Both the position numbers and the translations under genes were made by a program. The notes beneath the pieces were generated by a model. It saw only the letters and a program-made list of their open reading frames with translations. It was not told the origin of the DNA and searched no databases. Shown one piece after another: positions 44,236 through 53,149 of a stretch of DNA of 64,000 nt; the stretch's first letter is position 1; each line of letters begins with the position of its first letter. This DNA is from Micromonospora rhizosphaerae. Lineage in GTDB: Bacteria; Actinomycetota; Actinomycetes; Mycobacteriales; Micromonosporaceae. The DNA is taken from positions 4,278,001 to 4,342,000 of the forward strand of contig NZ_FMHV01000002.1 of NCBI RefSeq assembly GCF_900091465.1. Reading direction: 5' to 3'.

Positions 44236-44332
44236 CTGCGTCAACCACTCGTCGCAGCGCTCACCGTCATGCTCTGCCGAGTCCGGGCATGCCCGGCCGT
44301 CCGGGCATGCCCGGACGGCCGAGCATCGTGAT

Positions 44333-45424
44333 CTAGCGGTTTGCGGCGGCAGCGCGGTACGGGGCCAGGAAGGCGGTCAGCGCCGCCAGCATCTCCTCGG
44401 GAGCCTGCTCGGCGACCCAGTGGCCGGCGCCGGGGATGACGACCGTTTGCACGTCGGTCGCGATGTCTTCCATCCCCTGTCCGGCATGCTCCGCCCAGCT
44501 CTTCTCGCCGCCGATGCCGAGGACGGGCATCGTGAGCTTTTGGGATGCGCGCTGCATGTTCTGGGCGATCATGGCGTCCCAGGCTCGATAGAGGCCGAAG
44601 GTAGCGCGTAGGGCGTCCCTGTCGCGGTTGTAGAGGCTGACGTAGTAATCGATGGCGTACTCGGGCAGCAGCATCGGCCCGGCCTGAATGGTGAACTCGT
44701 AGCGGTAGAAGGCGTCGGCGTTCCCGTGGACCATGTCCACGATCAGCTCGTCGTTGACCCGGTTGAACGGGATGTGCCAGAGCCGGTTGTTGAGCGCCTC
44801 GGGGAGGAACAGCGGCGGCCCCGGAATCACCACTCCGGGAGGCCCGGGGATCTCGGCGAGGGCCACGCGGTCGACCCGGTCGCGGTGATCGGCGGCCAGG
44901 GCGTAGCCGATGAAGTATCCGGTGTCGTGGCCGACCACGGCGAACCGTTCGTGGCCGAGCGCCTCCATCAGCGCGGCCAGGTCGTTGGCGAGGGTGCCGG
45001 CGTCGTAGCCGTCCTGGGGCTTGTCGGTCAGCCCGATGCCGCGCTGGTCGACTGCGATGACCGTGAAGTCCCGGGCCAGCGCCGGCATCAGGAAACGCCA
45101 GGCGTACCAGTTCTCCGGCCAGCCATGCACCAGCAGCAACGGAGGCCCGTCGCCTCCGATGACCACGTGCTGGCGCAATCCGTTGGCGTAGATGAACCGG
45201 CTGGTGAAGGTGGTGCGGAACCCGGCCGGGAGCTGCGGAGCCCCGGAGACCGAGCCGGGACCCGTCGGGTTTTGCGACTGGTTTTCGCCGGCGGCGTGCG
45301 CCGGGTGGGCGGCGAGCGCGTCCAGCGGCGCGAGGGCAGCGGTGCCGACCGCCGCGGCCGCTGCACCGAGTAGGGCGCGCCGTCTTGGACCGGACATCGC
45401 TTCGGTGGGTTCGGTTTTGATCAA
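44333..45424 (-). CDS. Tat-exported epoxide-hydrolase-like alpha/beta hydrolase
   Basis: The start is TTG 45424, 8 bases after AGGAGG. The N terminus SGPRRRALLGAAAAAVGTAA followed by an Ala-rich stretch to ALAAHPAHA is a twin-arginine signal with a cleavage site near residue 45, so the enzyme acts outside the membrane. The fold shows the oxyanion loop LLLVHGWPENWYAWRFLMPA, nucleophile Asp in AVVGHDTGYFIGYALA (epoxide hydrolase/dehalogenase type), and His in IPGAGHWVAEQAPEEM. At 363 residues it is full length. Decayed relatives of this Tat-hydrolase group lie at 20.6 and 29.1 kb. Confidence 0.9.
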   Translation of the reverse strand: MIKTEPTEAMSGPRRRALLGAAAAAVGTAALAPLDALAAHPAHAAGENQSQNPTGPGSVSGAPQLPAGFRTTFTSRFIYANGLRQHVVIGGDGPPLLLVHGWPENWYAWRFLMPALARDFTVIAVDQRGIGLTDKPQDGYDAGTLANDLAALMEALGHERFAVVGHDTGYFIGYALAADHRDRVDRVALAEIPGPPGVVIPGPPLFLPEALNNRLWHIPFNRVNDELIVDMVHGNADAFYRYEFTIQAGPMLLPEYAIDYYVSLYNRDRDALRATFGLYRAWDAMIAQNMQRASQKLTMPVLGIGGEKSWAEHAGQGMEDIATDVQTVVIPGAGHWVAEQAPEEMLAALTAFLAPYRAAAANR

Positions 45425-45561
45425 AGCATCCTCCTGTTACGGAAACCATCTCGGCTACGGCGCGGGAGAAATGAGTTTGTGGGAGCCGCCTCCTGTCACC
45501 GCCCCGCGCCACTGCGGGCACCAATGTCGTGCTTGGAGCAGGCTCGTCGCACCCGTCGAAC

Positions 45562-45610
45562 ACCCTGGTCTGCAACCCTGGTCTGCAACCCTGGTCTGCA
45601 ACCCTGGTCT
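45562..45610. repeat. 13-base tandem repeat
   Basis: The unit ACCCTGGTCTGCA occurs three full times (45562-45574, 45575-45587, 45588-45600) plus ten bases of a fourth (45601-45610), all identical. It lies in the intergenic region about 140 bases upstream of the TTG start of the Tat hydrolase. Confidence 0.9.
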
Positions 45611-46374
45611 CGGTGCGCTCCTTGGCCAGCGGCGGTGCGCTGCGGCTGGACGCCAGGGGCGCGTCCTGACGAGCACGGCCCCATCCGTTCGCCTCGCGCG
45701 AATGCGCGGTGCATCCGGTAAGCATGCCGGCCCGGCAACGCCTGCTCGGGCCGTTTGCACTCTGAGGTCGCGCCGCTCGCCGGCCGAAGTCTCAATCACC
45801 GCTCGACCATCGCTCGCGCGGGTCCTCGAGTCGAATACTCGCCGATGGCATCACCACGCGTGATGGTGCCCGTCAGCCCGGCGGACCAGCGTCTCACGCG
45901 GTCTAGCGGGTTCCGAGGCGCGCAGGCTCTGCCGTCCAGACCGAAGCGGCATAGCGCCTCGCCCTCCGTGTGGGCATCGACCCCAGGTTGTCCGACGCGA
46001 TGCGCCGTGTCGGGCGCGCGGTGATGGAGGAGCGGTTGATCGACCTGTTGCTGGAAGATCTGGGCGAGGCGGGACGGCGGAGATCGGTCGCCACCGAGGC
46101 GCGGAGGGAGGGCCCGACTGACGGAGGCGGCCTCGGCCGAGCGGGCTGAAGCCTCGGCCGTCAAGTAGGTTCATGACCCGGTTGTGACGGCTCACCTCGT
46201 TGCCACGCTGCCGCAGACCAACGGGGGCCTGCCGGGCACCGCCAGGCGGTGAGGGGCCCCCGGCGCTTCCGCGAGGATCTGTTGGGCTCACTGGTGCGAC
46301 ACCCCGAGGGCCAGCGCCAGCTCCCGCACAGACCTTCCTCGACGGCGGCCCCTGCGCCCGCCGCCTGCGCCGCT
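45611..46374. other. Gene-free stretch
   Basis: No complete gene. The plus strand at about 45970-46150 reads IDPRLSDAMRRVGRAVMEER and LIDLLLEDLGEAGRRRSVAT without a start or recognised family. The minus strand near 46350-46250 reads LRELALALGVSHQ followed by a stop and AQQILAEAPGAP, possibly a scrap of a helix-turn-helix protein. Confidence 0.35.
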
Positions 46375-47313
46375 GATGGCCGCTACAGCATCATCAGTTT
46401 CTACGTCTCCTCCGCGCCCACCGTGTACGTCTCCCGGGGCGCCGGCAGATCGTCGGTGGGTCAAAGGTCCACCAGCGCCACCGCCACGTTCGAGCACGTC
46501 GACCTGGCCGGTGGCTCGGCCGGCGCGTGGCGTAACGACACCGTCCTCATGCCGCCCGACCGCCAGATCGAGAACTCCGCCAAGCGCCGGGGCATGCAGG
46601 GCGACTTCAGCGAGTCCGGCGGCAGGTACACCGTCACCGGATCCGGCCGCGTCGGCCCACAGGAGCAGGACGACGACCCCGTGGAGGCGTCGCTGCTGGG
46701 CATCATCGCCGGGGTCATGGCTCTCATCGCGGTGGGCGTTCTCTACGCGACCTCCGAGTACCGGCGGGGCATGATCCGCACGACGTTCGCCGCCGTGCCG
46801 CGGCGTGGCCGGGTGCTCGCGGCGAAGGCGCTCGTGCTCGGCGGGGTCTCGTTCGTCCTCGGCCTCATCGGCGTGGTGGTCGCGTACCTGGTGGCCCGGC
46901 CCATGGTTCGGGAAAACGGCTTCGCACCGCCCGCGTTCCCCGACGAGTCCATCTCGGACCCGGCGGTCGTCCGCACCCTGCTGCTGTCCGCGGCGTTCAT
47001 GGCCCTGCTGGCGATGTTCGCGATGGCGGTCGGCGTCCTGCTGCGGCACAGCGCGGCGGCGATCACGCTGACGATCGTCCTGGTGGTCCTGCCGGTCATC
47101 GTCGGGTCGATCCTGCCCGGCACGCTGCCGAGGCTGTTGATGTACACGACGCTGGCCGGTGGCCTGGCGACCCAGCGGGCCAAGCCGCCGACCCAGACGC
47201 TCGCCGAGCCGTGGAGCCTCATCGGGCCGTGGGCGGGCATCGGCGTGGTGGCGGCGTATGCGGCCGTCGCCTTGGCGCTGGCCTGGTGGCGACTGCGGCG
47301 GAGCGACGCGTGA
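46375..47313 (+). pseudogene. ABC-2-type permease, N-terminally truncated
   Basis: The family-like sequence begins abruptly at about 46375 in the middle of an extracellular domain (DGRYSIISFYVSSAPTVYVS, RGAGRSSVGQRSTSATATFE, SGGRYTVTGSGRVGP). It then runs through five or so membrane helices (VEASLLGIIAGVMALIAVGV, SEYRRGMIRTTFAAVPRRGR, LLLSAAFMALLAMFAMAVGV) to the stop at 47313. Relatives start with a cytoplasmic AEWTKLRS segment, a first helix and a longer ectodomain, all missing here, along with the usual upstream ATPase gene. The open frame extends back to 46249 but that part lacks coding character. It could still be expressed as a partial protein. Confidence 0.6.
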
Positions 47314-48092
47314 GGACCGTGCGCGCCGAGTGGACGAAGCTTCGGACCCTGCCCAGCACGGCCTGGCTGCTCCTGCTGGCCGTCGGCGCGACCGTGGCGC
47401 TCGGCTTCGCCGTCACCGGGGCCCTGGACATCGATCACTGTCAAGCTCCCTGCCACGAGGACCTCCCGAAGATGAGCCTCATCGGCGTACGCCTCGGACA
47501 GGTCGCCGTCGCGATCCTCGCCGCCCTGACGGTGACCGCGGAGTACGGGACGAGGACGATTCGGCCGACCCTGACCGCGACGCCCGGCCGGATCCGCGTG
47601 CTGGCGAGCAAGCTGGTGGTGGTCACAGCGCTGGCTCTCACGGCGGGCGTGGCGGGGGTGATCGGCTCTCTGCTGGCGGCCCGAGCCGTCCTGCCGGGTA
47701 AGGGATTCACCCCCGCCAACGGGTACCCGCCGCTGTCGGTCACCGATCACCTCATCCTGCGGGCGGCCATCGGGACGGTTCTCTACCTGGGCCTGGTTGC
47801 CGTGTTCAGCGCCGGGCTGGCATTCGTCATCCGCGACACCGGCGGCGCCGTCGCGGCCATCCTGGCGCTGTTCTACGGCTCTCCGGTCGTCGCCCTGTTC
47901 GTGACCGATCCGCGGTGGCAGCACCGGATCCACCGGTTCTCCCCGATGGACGCCGGCCTCGCGATCCAGGCCACCCGCGACGTCGCTGCCACGACGCACA
48001 TCGGGCCATGGGCCGGGCTGGGGCTGCTGTCGGCGTACGCGGCGGCGACCGTGATCGGTGGGGCGATCCTGTTCCGGCTCCGGGACGCCTGA
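47310..48092 (+). CDS. ABC-2-type transporter permease
   Basis: A 260-residue membrane protein from GTG 47310, overlapping the previous stop (GTGA). It has the family start VRTVRAEWTKLRTLPSTAWL, a first helix LLLLAVGATVALGFAVTGAL, EYGTRTIRPTLTATPGRIRV, and later helices (LYLGLVAVFSAGLAFVIRD, LGLLSAYAAATVIGGAILFR). Its partner was the truncated permease upstream, with an ATPase that is no longer present beside it. Such systems often export peptides or antibiotics, but the substrate is unknown here. Confidence 0.88.
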   Translation: MRTVRAEWTKLRTLPSTAWLLLLAVGATVALGFAVTGALDIDHCQAPCHEDLPKMSLIGVRLGQVAVAILAALTVTAEYGTRTIRPTLTATPGRIRVLASKLVVVTALALTAGVAGVIGSLLAARAVLPGKGFTPANGYPPLSVTDHLILRAAIGTVLYLGLVAVFSAGLAFVIRDTGGAVAAILALFYGSPVVALFVTDPRWQHRIHRFSPMDAGLAIQATRDVAATTHIGPWAGLGLLSAYAAATVIGGAILFRLRDA

Positions 48093-48302
48093 AGCTCGTT
48101 CAGTCGCCATCGACTCGCCCGACGCTCCCGAGTCGGCCGCGGCGGGCTGGGTCGTCGCGGTGGGCCGACCGGGGGCCGTACCGGCCTGAACCGGCTGCGC
48201 CGGGCTGGGAACCCAGCCCGGCACAGATACGTCGTAGGCGGCATGACAGGTAGCAGCGTCCACGTACCCCGGCGAGCGGCCGCCACCGGCATCTCCCGGG
48301 TC

Positions 48303-50357
48303 ATGACTCCAGCCCGGCTCACGGGGCTGGCCCTGGTCGCCAGCCTGGCCCTGGTCACGGGCTGTACGGCGGAGCCGGTCCCCGCGCCACCTCGTGACCG
48401 GAAAGTGCCGGCCGGTGGGTTCCAGCTCGTCGCGTTCGACTCCTGCGCGGAGGCGCTGCAGCAGCTCAAGACGGCGGCCAAGGCGTACGTCGGGCCCTGG
48501 GGGTTCGGGCCGAGCGGCGACGTCCGCACCTTCAGCGGCGCGGAACAGGCCGGGGCGCCTGCCGCAGCGAAGCGGGCGGATGCGGCGCCCGGGGCCAACG
48601 CGGCAGCCCCGGGCGACACGGCGGCCGGGGCTGCTGCCCCCGGCTACTCGGGCACCAACACCCACGAGGCCGGGGTCGACGAACCGGACCTGGTCAAGAC
48701 CGACGGCAAGCGGATCGTCACCGTCAACCGAGGCAAGCTGTACGTGATCGACCCGGCCACCCGCCGGCTGACCGGGGAGCTGAAACTGGCACCCGGTGCC
48801 GACGGGTTCGGCGGGGCCGAAGCCAGCCTGCTGCTACAGGGTGACCGGGCGCTGGTGCTGCTCCGCGAGGGGTGGGCCGGGATCGCGAAACCCGCCGTCC
48901 CCGAGGGAGGCGCGCGCCGCGCCCCGGCAGACGGCCCGATGCCGGACGACATCGTCGGCCCCCGGCTGATCATGGTCGACCTCTCCGGCGAGCCGAAGAT
49001 CATCGGCGAATACCGGATCGACGGCAGTCTGGTGGACGCCCGCCAGGTGGGCACGACGGTCCGCGTCGTGGTCCGCTCCGCACCCCGGCTGACCTTCCCG
49101 TACCGGGAACGGGCCACCGACGATCAGCGCACCGCCGCCAGCCGCGAGATCATCGACAACGCGACCGCCGACGACTGGCTGCCCCGGTACGAGATCACCT
49201 CCGGCGGACGAACCAGCACCGGACGGGTCGGCTGCGACCGGGTGAGCCGGCCGGCCAGCTACTCCGGCACGTCGCTGGTGACCGTGCTCAGCTTCGACCT
49301 CGGCGTGGCCACGCTCGGCGCCGGCGACCCGGTCACCGTGATCGCCGACGGCGACACCGTCTACAGCAACGGACCCCGGCTGTACGTCGCCAACGACCAG
49401 CGCTGGCGGGTCCTGCCGGCGCTGACCGCGCGGAACGCCGCACCCGATCCCAAGGACGAGACCACCGAGCTCTACCAGTTCGACACCTCGGGCGCGGGTG
49501 CCCCGCGGTACGTCGCCGCGGCGTCGGTGCCGGGCTGGCTGATCAACCAGTACGCCATGTCGGAGTGGGACGGGCACCTGCGGGTGGCCACCACCCGTGG
49601 TCGTACCTGGGGTAACAAGCCCGACTCGACGTCCAGCGTGTACGTCCTGCGCGCCGACGGCACGACGCTGACCCAGGTCGGCAAGGTCACCGGACTGGGC
49701 AAGGGGGAACGGATCCACGCTGTGCGGTTCGTCGGCGGCACCGGGTACGTCGTCACCTTCCGGCAGACCGATCCGCTCTACACCGTCGACCTGCGTGACC
49801 CGGCGGCGCCGAAGGTGAGCGGCGAGCTGAAGATCAACGGGTACTCGGCGTACCTGCACCCGGCCGGCGAGGGACGGCTGCTCGGCGTCGGGCAGGAGGC
49901 GTCCGACCAGGGTCGTGTCCAGGGCACCCAACTCTCGCTCTTCGACGTCACCGATCCGGCCAAGCCGACCCGGATCGCCCAGTATCACGTCAGGCAGGGG
50001 CACTCGGAGGCGGAGTTCGACCCGCACGCGTTCCTCTACTGGCCGGCCGAACGCCTGGTCGTGGTCCCATTGACCGTCTACGGCGCGGTGAGCAGCTCTG
50101 GTGCGGTGAACGACCGGAGTGTCGTGGGCAAGCCGGGCCTGCCGAGCAACGTGGCGTTGGCGCTGCGGGTCGGCGACGGCGGGTTCACCGAGGTCGGCAC
50201 GGTCGATCACACGCTGGGCACGGGGCGTCCGGAGGATCTGGCGCCGATCCGCCGGTCACTGGTGGTCGACGGAGTACTGTGGACCGTCTCCGACGCCGGC
50301 CTCAAGGCGACCAGCCTCTCCACCCTGCAGACCCTCGGCTGGCTGCGTACGGGATGA
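48303..50357 (+). CDS. Secreted lipoprotein with beta-propeller domain
   Basis: ATG 48303 is preferred because it places a proper lipoprotein signal at the very start (MTPARLTGLALVASLALVTG, then Cys). An in-frame ATG at 48243 would put 20 residues in front. The mature protein has a Pro/Ala-rich linker and then YSGTNTHEAGVDEPDLVKTD with GKRIVTVNRGKLYVIDP, the signature entry of the actinobacterial C-terminal beta-propeller family. Repeated blades follow to WLRTG at the end. Total 684 residues. The function of these surface propellers is unknown; a binding or scaffolding role is plausible. Confidence 0.88.
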   Translation: MTPARLTGLALVASLALVTGCTAEPVPAPPRDRKVPAGGFQLVAFDSCAEALQQLKTAAKAYVGPWGFGPSGDVRTFSGAEQAGAPAAAKRADAAPGANAAAPGDTAAGAAAPGYSGTNTHEAGVDEPDLVKTDGKRIVTVNRGKLYVIDPATRRLTGELKLAPGADGFGGAEASLLLQGDRALVLLREGWAGIAKPAVPEGGARRAPADGPMPDDIVGPRLIMVDLSGEPKIIGEYRIDGSLVDARQVGTTVRVVVRSAPRLTFPYRERATDDQRTAASREIIDNATADDWLPRYEITSGGRTSTGRVGCDRVSRPASYSGTSLVTVLSFDLGVATLGAGDPVTVIADGDTVYSNGPRLYVANDQRWRVLPALTARNAAPDPKDETTELYQFDTSGAGAPRYVAAASVPGWLINQYAMSEWDGHLRVATTRGRTWGNKPDSTSSVYVLRADGTTLTQVGKVTGLGKGERIHAVRFVGGTGYVVTFRQTDPLYTVDLRDPAAPKVSGELKINGYSAYLHPAGEGRLLGVGQEASDQGRVQGTQLSLFDVTDPAKPTRIAQYHVRQGHSEAEFDPHAFLYWPAERLVVVPLTVYGAVSSSGAVNDRSVVGKPGLPSNVALALRVGDGGFTEVGTVDHTLGTGRPEDLAPIRRSLVVDGVLWTVSDAGLKATSLSTLQTLGWLRTG

Positions 50358-50405
50358 CGAAAGGGTGGTGTCCGGGGTGGCCCGCCGCCCCGGACTCCAC
50401 GCCGG

Positions 50406-53114
50406 TCATGGCTTCAGGGTCAGCGTCTGTGCCGCCCCGGCCGCGATGGCGGTCCGGTCCCAGCGCATGGGCAGGGTCCGGCCGGTGCGCCACAGCTCGA
50501 ACTGGTCGTCGTAGTTGGGGTGGAACGCGTGCCCGGAGTTGCCGGTCAGCTGGATCCACCGGGAAGCGTCCAGGTTGGACAGGTCGACGATCATCCGCAT
50601 GGACGGGACGGCGTCGACCTCGTATCCGGCGGCGGCGTTCCAACCGGTCGCGTTGACGATCGCGTCGCCCCCCGACACCCCTACCGGGTCGGCGTTGAAG
50701 AGCCACTCGATGGGCCCGATGCCCGACTTACCAAAGGTCTGGTTGCGCACGGTCAGGGTGTGCATCCGGCCCCACCGCCAGTCGGCCGGCCGGTCGCCCT
50801 GATCGCGCCGTAGCTCTTCGGCCGCGTCGGTGGCCGCCGACCGCAGGATGTCGTCGCGGCGCTCGACGCCCGGGGTGTCCCTGCGGTCCCACCATGGCGA
50901 CCCGGGCTGGGCGAGCAGCCCCCGCACCACCTCGTACCACCGGTCGCCGCCGTCGGGCCGGTTGCCCGCGGGCAGCTCGTCGAAGGTGTCCGCGAGCAGG
51001 TGTCGCCAGATCGCGTTGTAGTACGCGGCCGCGGCGGAGCTGCGTCCCTCGGCGCTGCCCGCGTCGCCCTCGGCCGGCTGCTGGAAATCCCACTCCTTCC
51101 ACAGTTCGGTGGCGGCGACCCGGGCGCTGTCGGAGGGATCGGCCGCATCGAGGGCGTCGACCACCGCCGGGACGAGCGTCGGCGCGAAGCCGTTGCGGTT
51201 GTCGAACTGCATCCGTTGCACGTCCGCGACGGTGATCTTCCGGTCCCGGGCCGAGCCGATCATGTCGCGGATGCGCTGGCTGCGGTAGCCGTATGACCAG
51301 TCGCTGGTCAGGAAGCGTTGGTAGGCGGGGCCGACGACGGCCTGGTTGGCGGTGACCAGGTAGCCGTCGGCTGGGTTGAAGACGCTGGGCAGCTCGGCGA
51401 AGGGGATGAATCCCTTCCAGTCGTACGCCGAGTCCCAGCCGGGCGCCATCCACCGCCCGTCGCCCCTGCCGCGCACCGGAATCCGGCCGGGGGACTGGTA
51501 GCCGATGTTGCCGTCGACGTCGGCGTAGACGATGTTCTGCGCGGGCACCTCGAACAATGCGGCCGCGGCGCGGAACGCGGTCCAGTTCGCCGCGGCGTTG
51601 AGCGCGAAGAGGGCGTCCGCGGTCCGGCCCGGTCGCAATGCCGTCCAGCTCAGCGCGATCGCGTAGCCGTCCCGCCGGTCGCTGCCGGCGTTCGTCGCGT
51701 GGGCGGGGGAGAGCTGCGGGGTGGCGGCGACGGGTGCCGGTGAGCCGGCCGGATTGACCGGCGGCTTGACGCCGATGTCCCGCAGGGACGCCGAGGCGTC
51801 GGAGAGCAGCGGCCCGTGCCCGGAGGTGCGTACGGTGATCGACATGTCCTTGCCGCCCGCGACCTTGATGGTCTCGGCGCGGGTCTCCAGCGGCCGCCAT
51901 TCCCCGTCGACCTGCACCCGGTCGCCGTCCACCCGCTCCAGATACAGGTCGGTCACGTCGGGATCGAGGTTGGTAAAGCCCCAGGCGATGCGGGCGTTGT
52001 GGCCGATGACCACGCCGGGCACGCCGGAGAAGGTGAAGCCGGCGACATCGAACGCGCACTCGCAGTGCAGGCCCATCTGATACCAGATGCCGGGCATGCT
52101 GGGGCTCAGGTGGGGGTCGTTGGCCAGGATCGGCTTGCCGGTGGCGGTCAGCCCACCACCGATGACCCACGAGTTCGAGCCGATGCCCTGGCCGCCGTTG
52201 CCGAGCATGATCGGCAGCCGGGACAAGCCGTCGCCCATCGCCTTGATCGTCTGCGTGGTGGCCGCGGCACCGCCGGCCCCGCCGCCCCCCGTTCCGCCGC
52301 CACCCGTGCCGGCGGTGACGGGAGCTGTCGGCGGGGTTGGCGGCACCGGCGGTTTGGGTGCTACGGCATGCTGATCGAAGGCGCCGGCCACGATGCCGCC
52401 GCCGGTGACGATCGGCGAGTTGCGGTCGTACGGGTACGCCGGATAGAGCTCCTCAACCTGCCGGCGGGTCAGGCCCGCGGCGAGCAGTGCTGCGCGGGTG
52501 ATCTCCGTTTCCATGTTGCCCCGCAGATCCCACGCCATCGCCTTGAGCCAGGCGAGGCTGTCCACCGGGCTCCACTTCTCGATCGCGTAGTCCGGGTTCT
52601 GCAGGCCGAGCACGGTGTATTCCAGGCTCGCCCGGCCCCCGTCGTGGTCGGCGAGCCAGGCGTTCACGCCGTCGGCGTACGCCTGCAGATAGCGCTTCGT
52701 GTCCGGGGCCAGGAGCTGCCACTCCTGCTCGGCGACCCGGCGCCAGCCCATGGTGCGCAGGTAGATGTCGGTCTCAACCTGGCTCTCGCCGAAGAGTTCG
52801 GCGAGCCGGCCGCCGGTGACGTGGCGGCGGAAGTCCATCTCCCAGAACCTGTCCTGCGCGTGCAGGTAGCCCTGGGCGCGGAAGAGGTCGTCGGCGGTCT
52901 TCGCGTAAACCTGCGGAATCCCGTGGCCATCGCGGTGCACGGTGACGGGCGCGGAGAGTCCGGGGAGCCGCAGGGTGCCGTCGTGCTGCGGGAACGAGCG
53001 GCGCACCGCCCAGACGGCGGCGATGGCGAGCACGAGGACCAGCACCAGGAGGACCGCCATGGTCCAGAGCGCGATCTTCCGCACCCGCGACCAGGAAATG
53101 CGTACGGGATTCAC
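50406..53114 (-). CDS. Penicillin acylase-family (Ntn) hydrolase with N-terminal membrane anchor
   Basis: A precursor of about 902 residues. A membrane helix near the N terminus (IALWTMAVLLVLVLVLAIAA) is followed by the alpha chain (VTVHRDGHGIPQVYAKTADD, FRAQGYLHAQDRFWEMDFRR). After a Pro/Gly-rich linker, IGSNSWVIGGGLTATGKPIL supplies the auto-cleavage site with the nucleophile Ser as first residue of the beta chain. Family members hydrolyse amides such as beta-lactam side chains or acyl-homoserine lactones. GTG 53114 was chosen because the alternative GTG 53141 lies inside the terminal repeat of the adjacent TnpB element. Confidence 0.9.
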   Translation of the reverse strand: MNPVRISWSRVRKIALWTMAVLLVLVLVLAIAAVWAVRRSFPQHDGTLRLPGLSAPVTVHRDGHGIPQVYAKTADDLFRAQGYLHAQDRFWEMDFRRHVTGGRLAELFGESQVETDIYLRTMGWRRVAEQEWQLLAPDTKRYLQAYADGVNAWLADHDGGRASLEYTVLGLQNPDYAIEKWSPVDSLAWLKAMAWDLRGNMETEITRAALLAAGLTRRQVEELYPAYPYDRNSPIVTGGGIVAGAFDQHAVAPKPPVPPTPPTAPVTAGTGGGGTGGGGAGGAAATTQTIKAMGDGLSRLPIMLGNGGQGIGSNSWVIGGGLTATGKPILANDPHLSPSMPGIWYQMGLHCECAFDVAGFTFSGVPGVVIGHNARIAWGFTNLDPDVTDLYLERVDGDRVQVDGEWRPLETRAETIKVAGGKDMSITVRTSGHGPLLSDASASLRDIGVKPPVNPAGSPAPVAATPQLSPAHATNAGSDRRDGYAIALSWTALRPGRTADALFALNAAANWTAFRAAAALFEVPAQNIVYADVDGNIGYQSPGRIPVRGRGDGRWMAPGWDSAYDWKGFIPFAELPSVFNPADGYLVTANQAVVGPAYQRFLTSDWSYGYRSQRIRDMIGSARDRKITVADVQRMQFDNRNGFAPTLVPAVVDALDAADPSDSARVAATELWKEWDFQQPAEGDAGSAEGRSSAAAAYYNAIWRHLLADTFDELPAGNRPDGGDRWYEVVRGLLAQPGSPWWDRRDTPGVERRDDILRSAATDAAEELRRDQGDRPADWRWGRMHTLTVRNQTFGKSGIGPIEWLFNADPVGVSGGDAIVNATGWNAAAGYEVDAVPSMRMIVDLSNLDASRWIQLTGNSGHAFHPNYDDQFELWRTGRTLPMRWDRTAIAAGAAQTLTLKP

Positions 53115-53131
53115 GTCGCGGGATCTTAGTG

Positions 53132-53149
53132 CGGTGTCCACTAACGTTC
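53132..53149 (+). repeat. Left inverted repeat of the TnpB element
   Basis: CGGTGTCCACTAACGTTC; the perfect reverse complement lies at 54613-54630. It contains the tnpB stop codon on the minus strand. Confidence 0.9.

Noticed and set aside
46743-48665. 640-residue minus-strand frame over the ABC permeases
   Set aside because: It is low-complexity Arg/Gly/Pro-rich sequence opposite clear membrane-protein genes.
51816-53129. 437-residue plus-strand frame over the penicillin acylase
   Set aside because: It is a Val/His/Asp-rich antisense frame without a domain; the acylase motifs on the minus strand explain the region.
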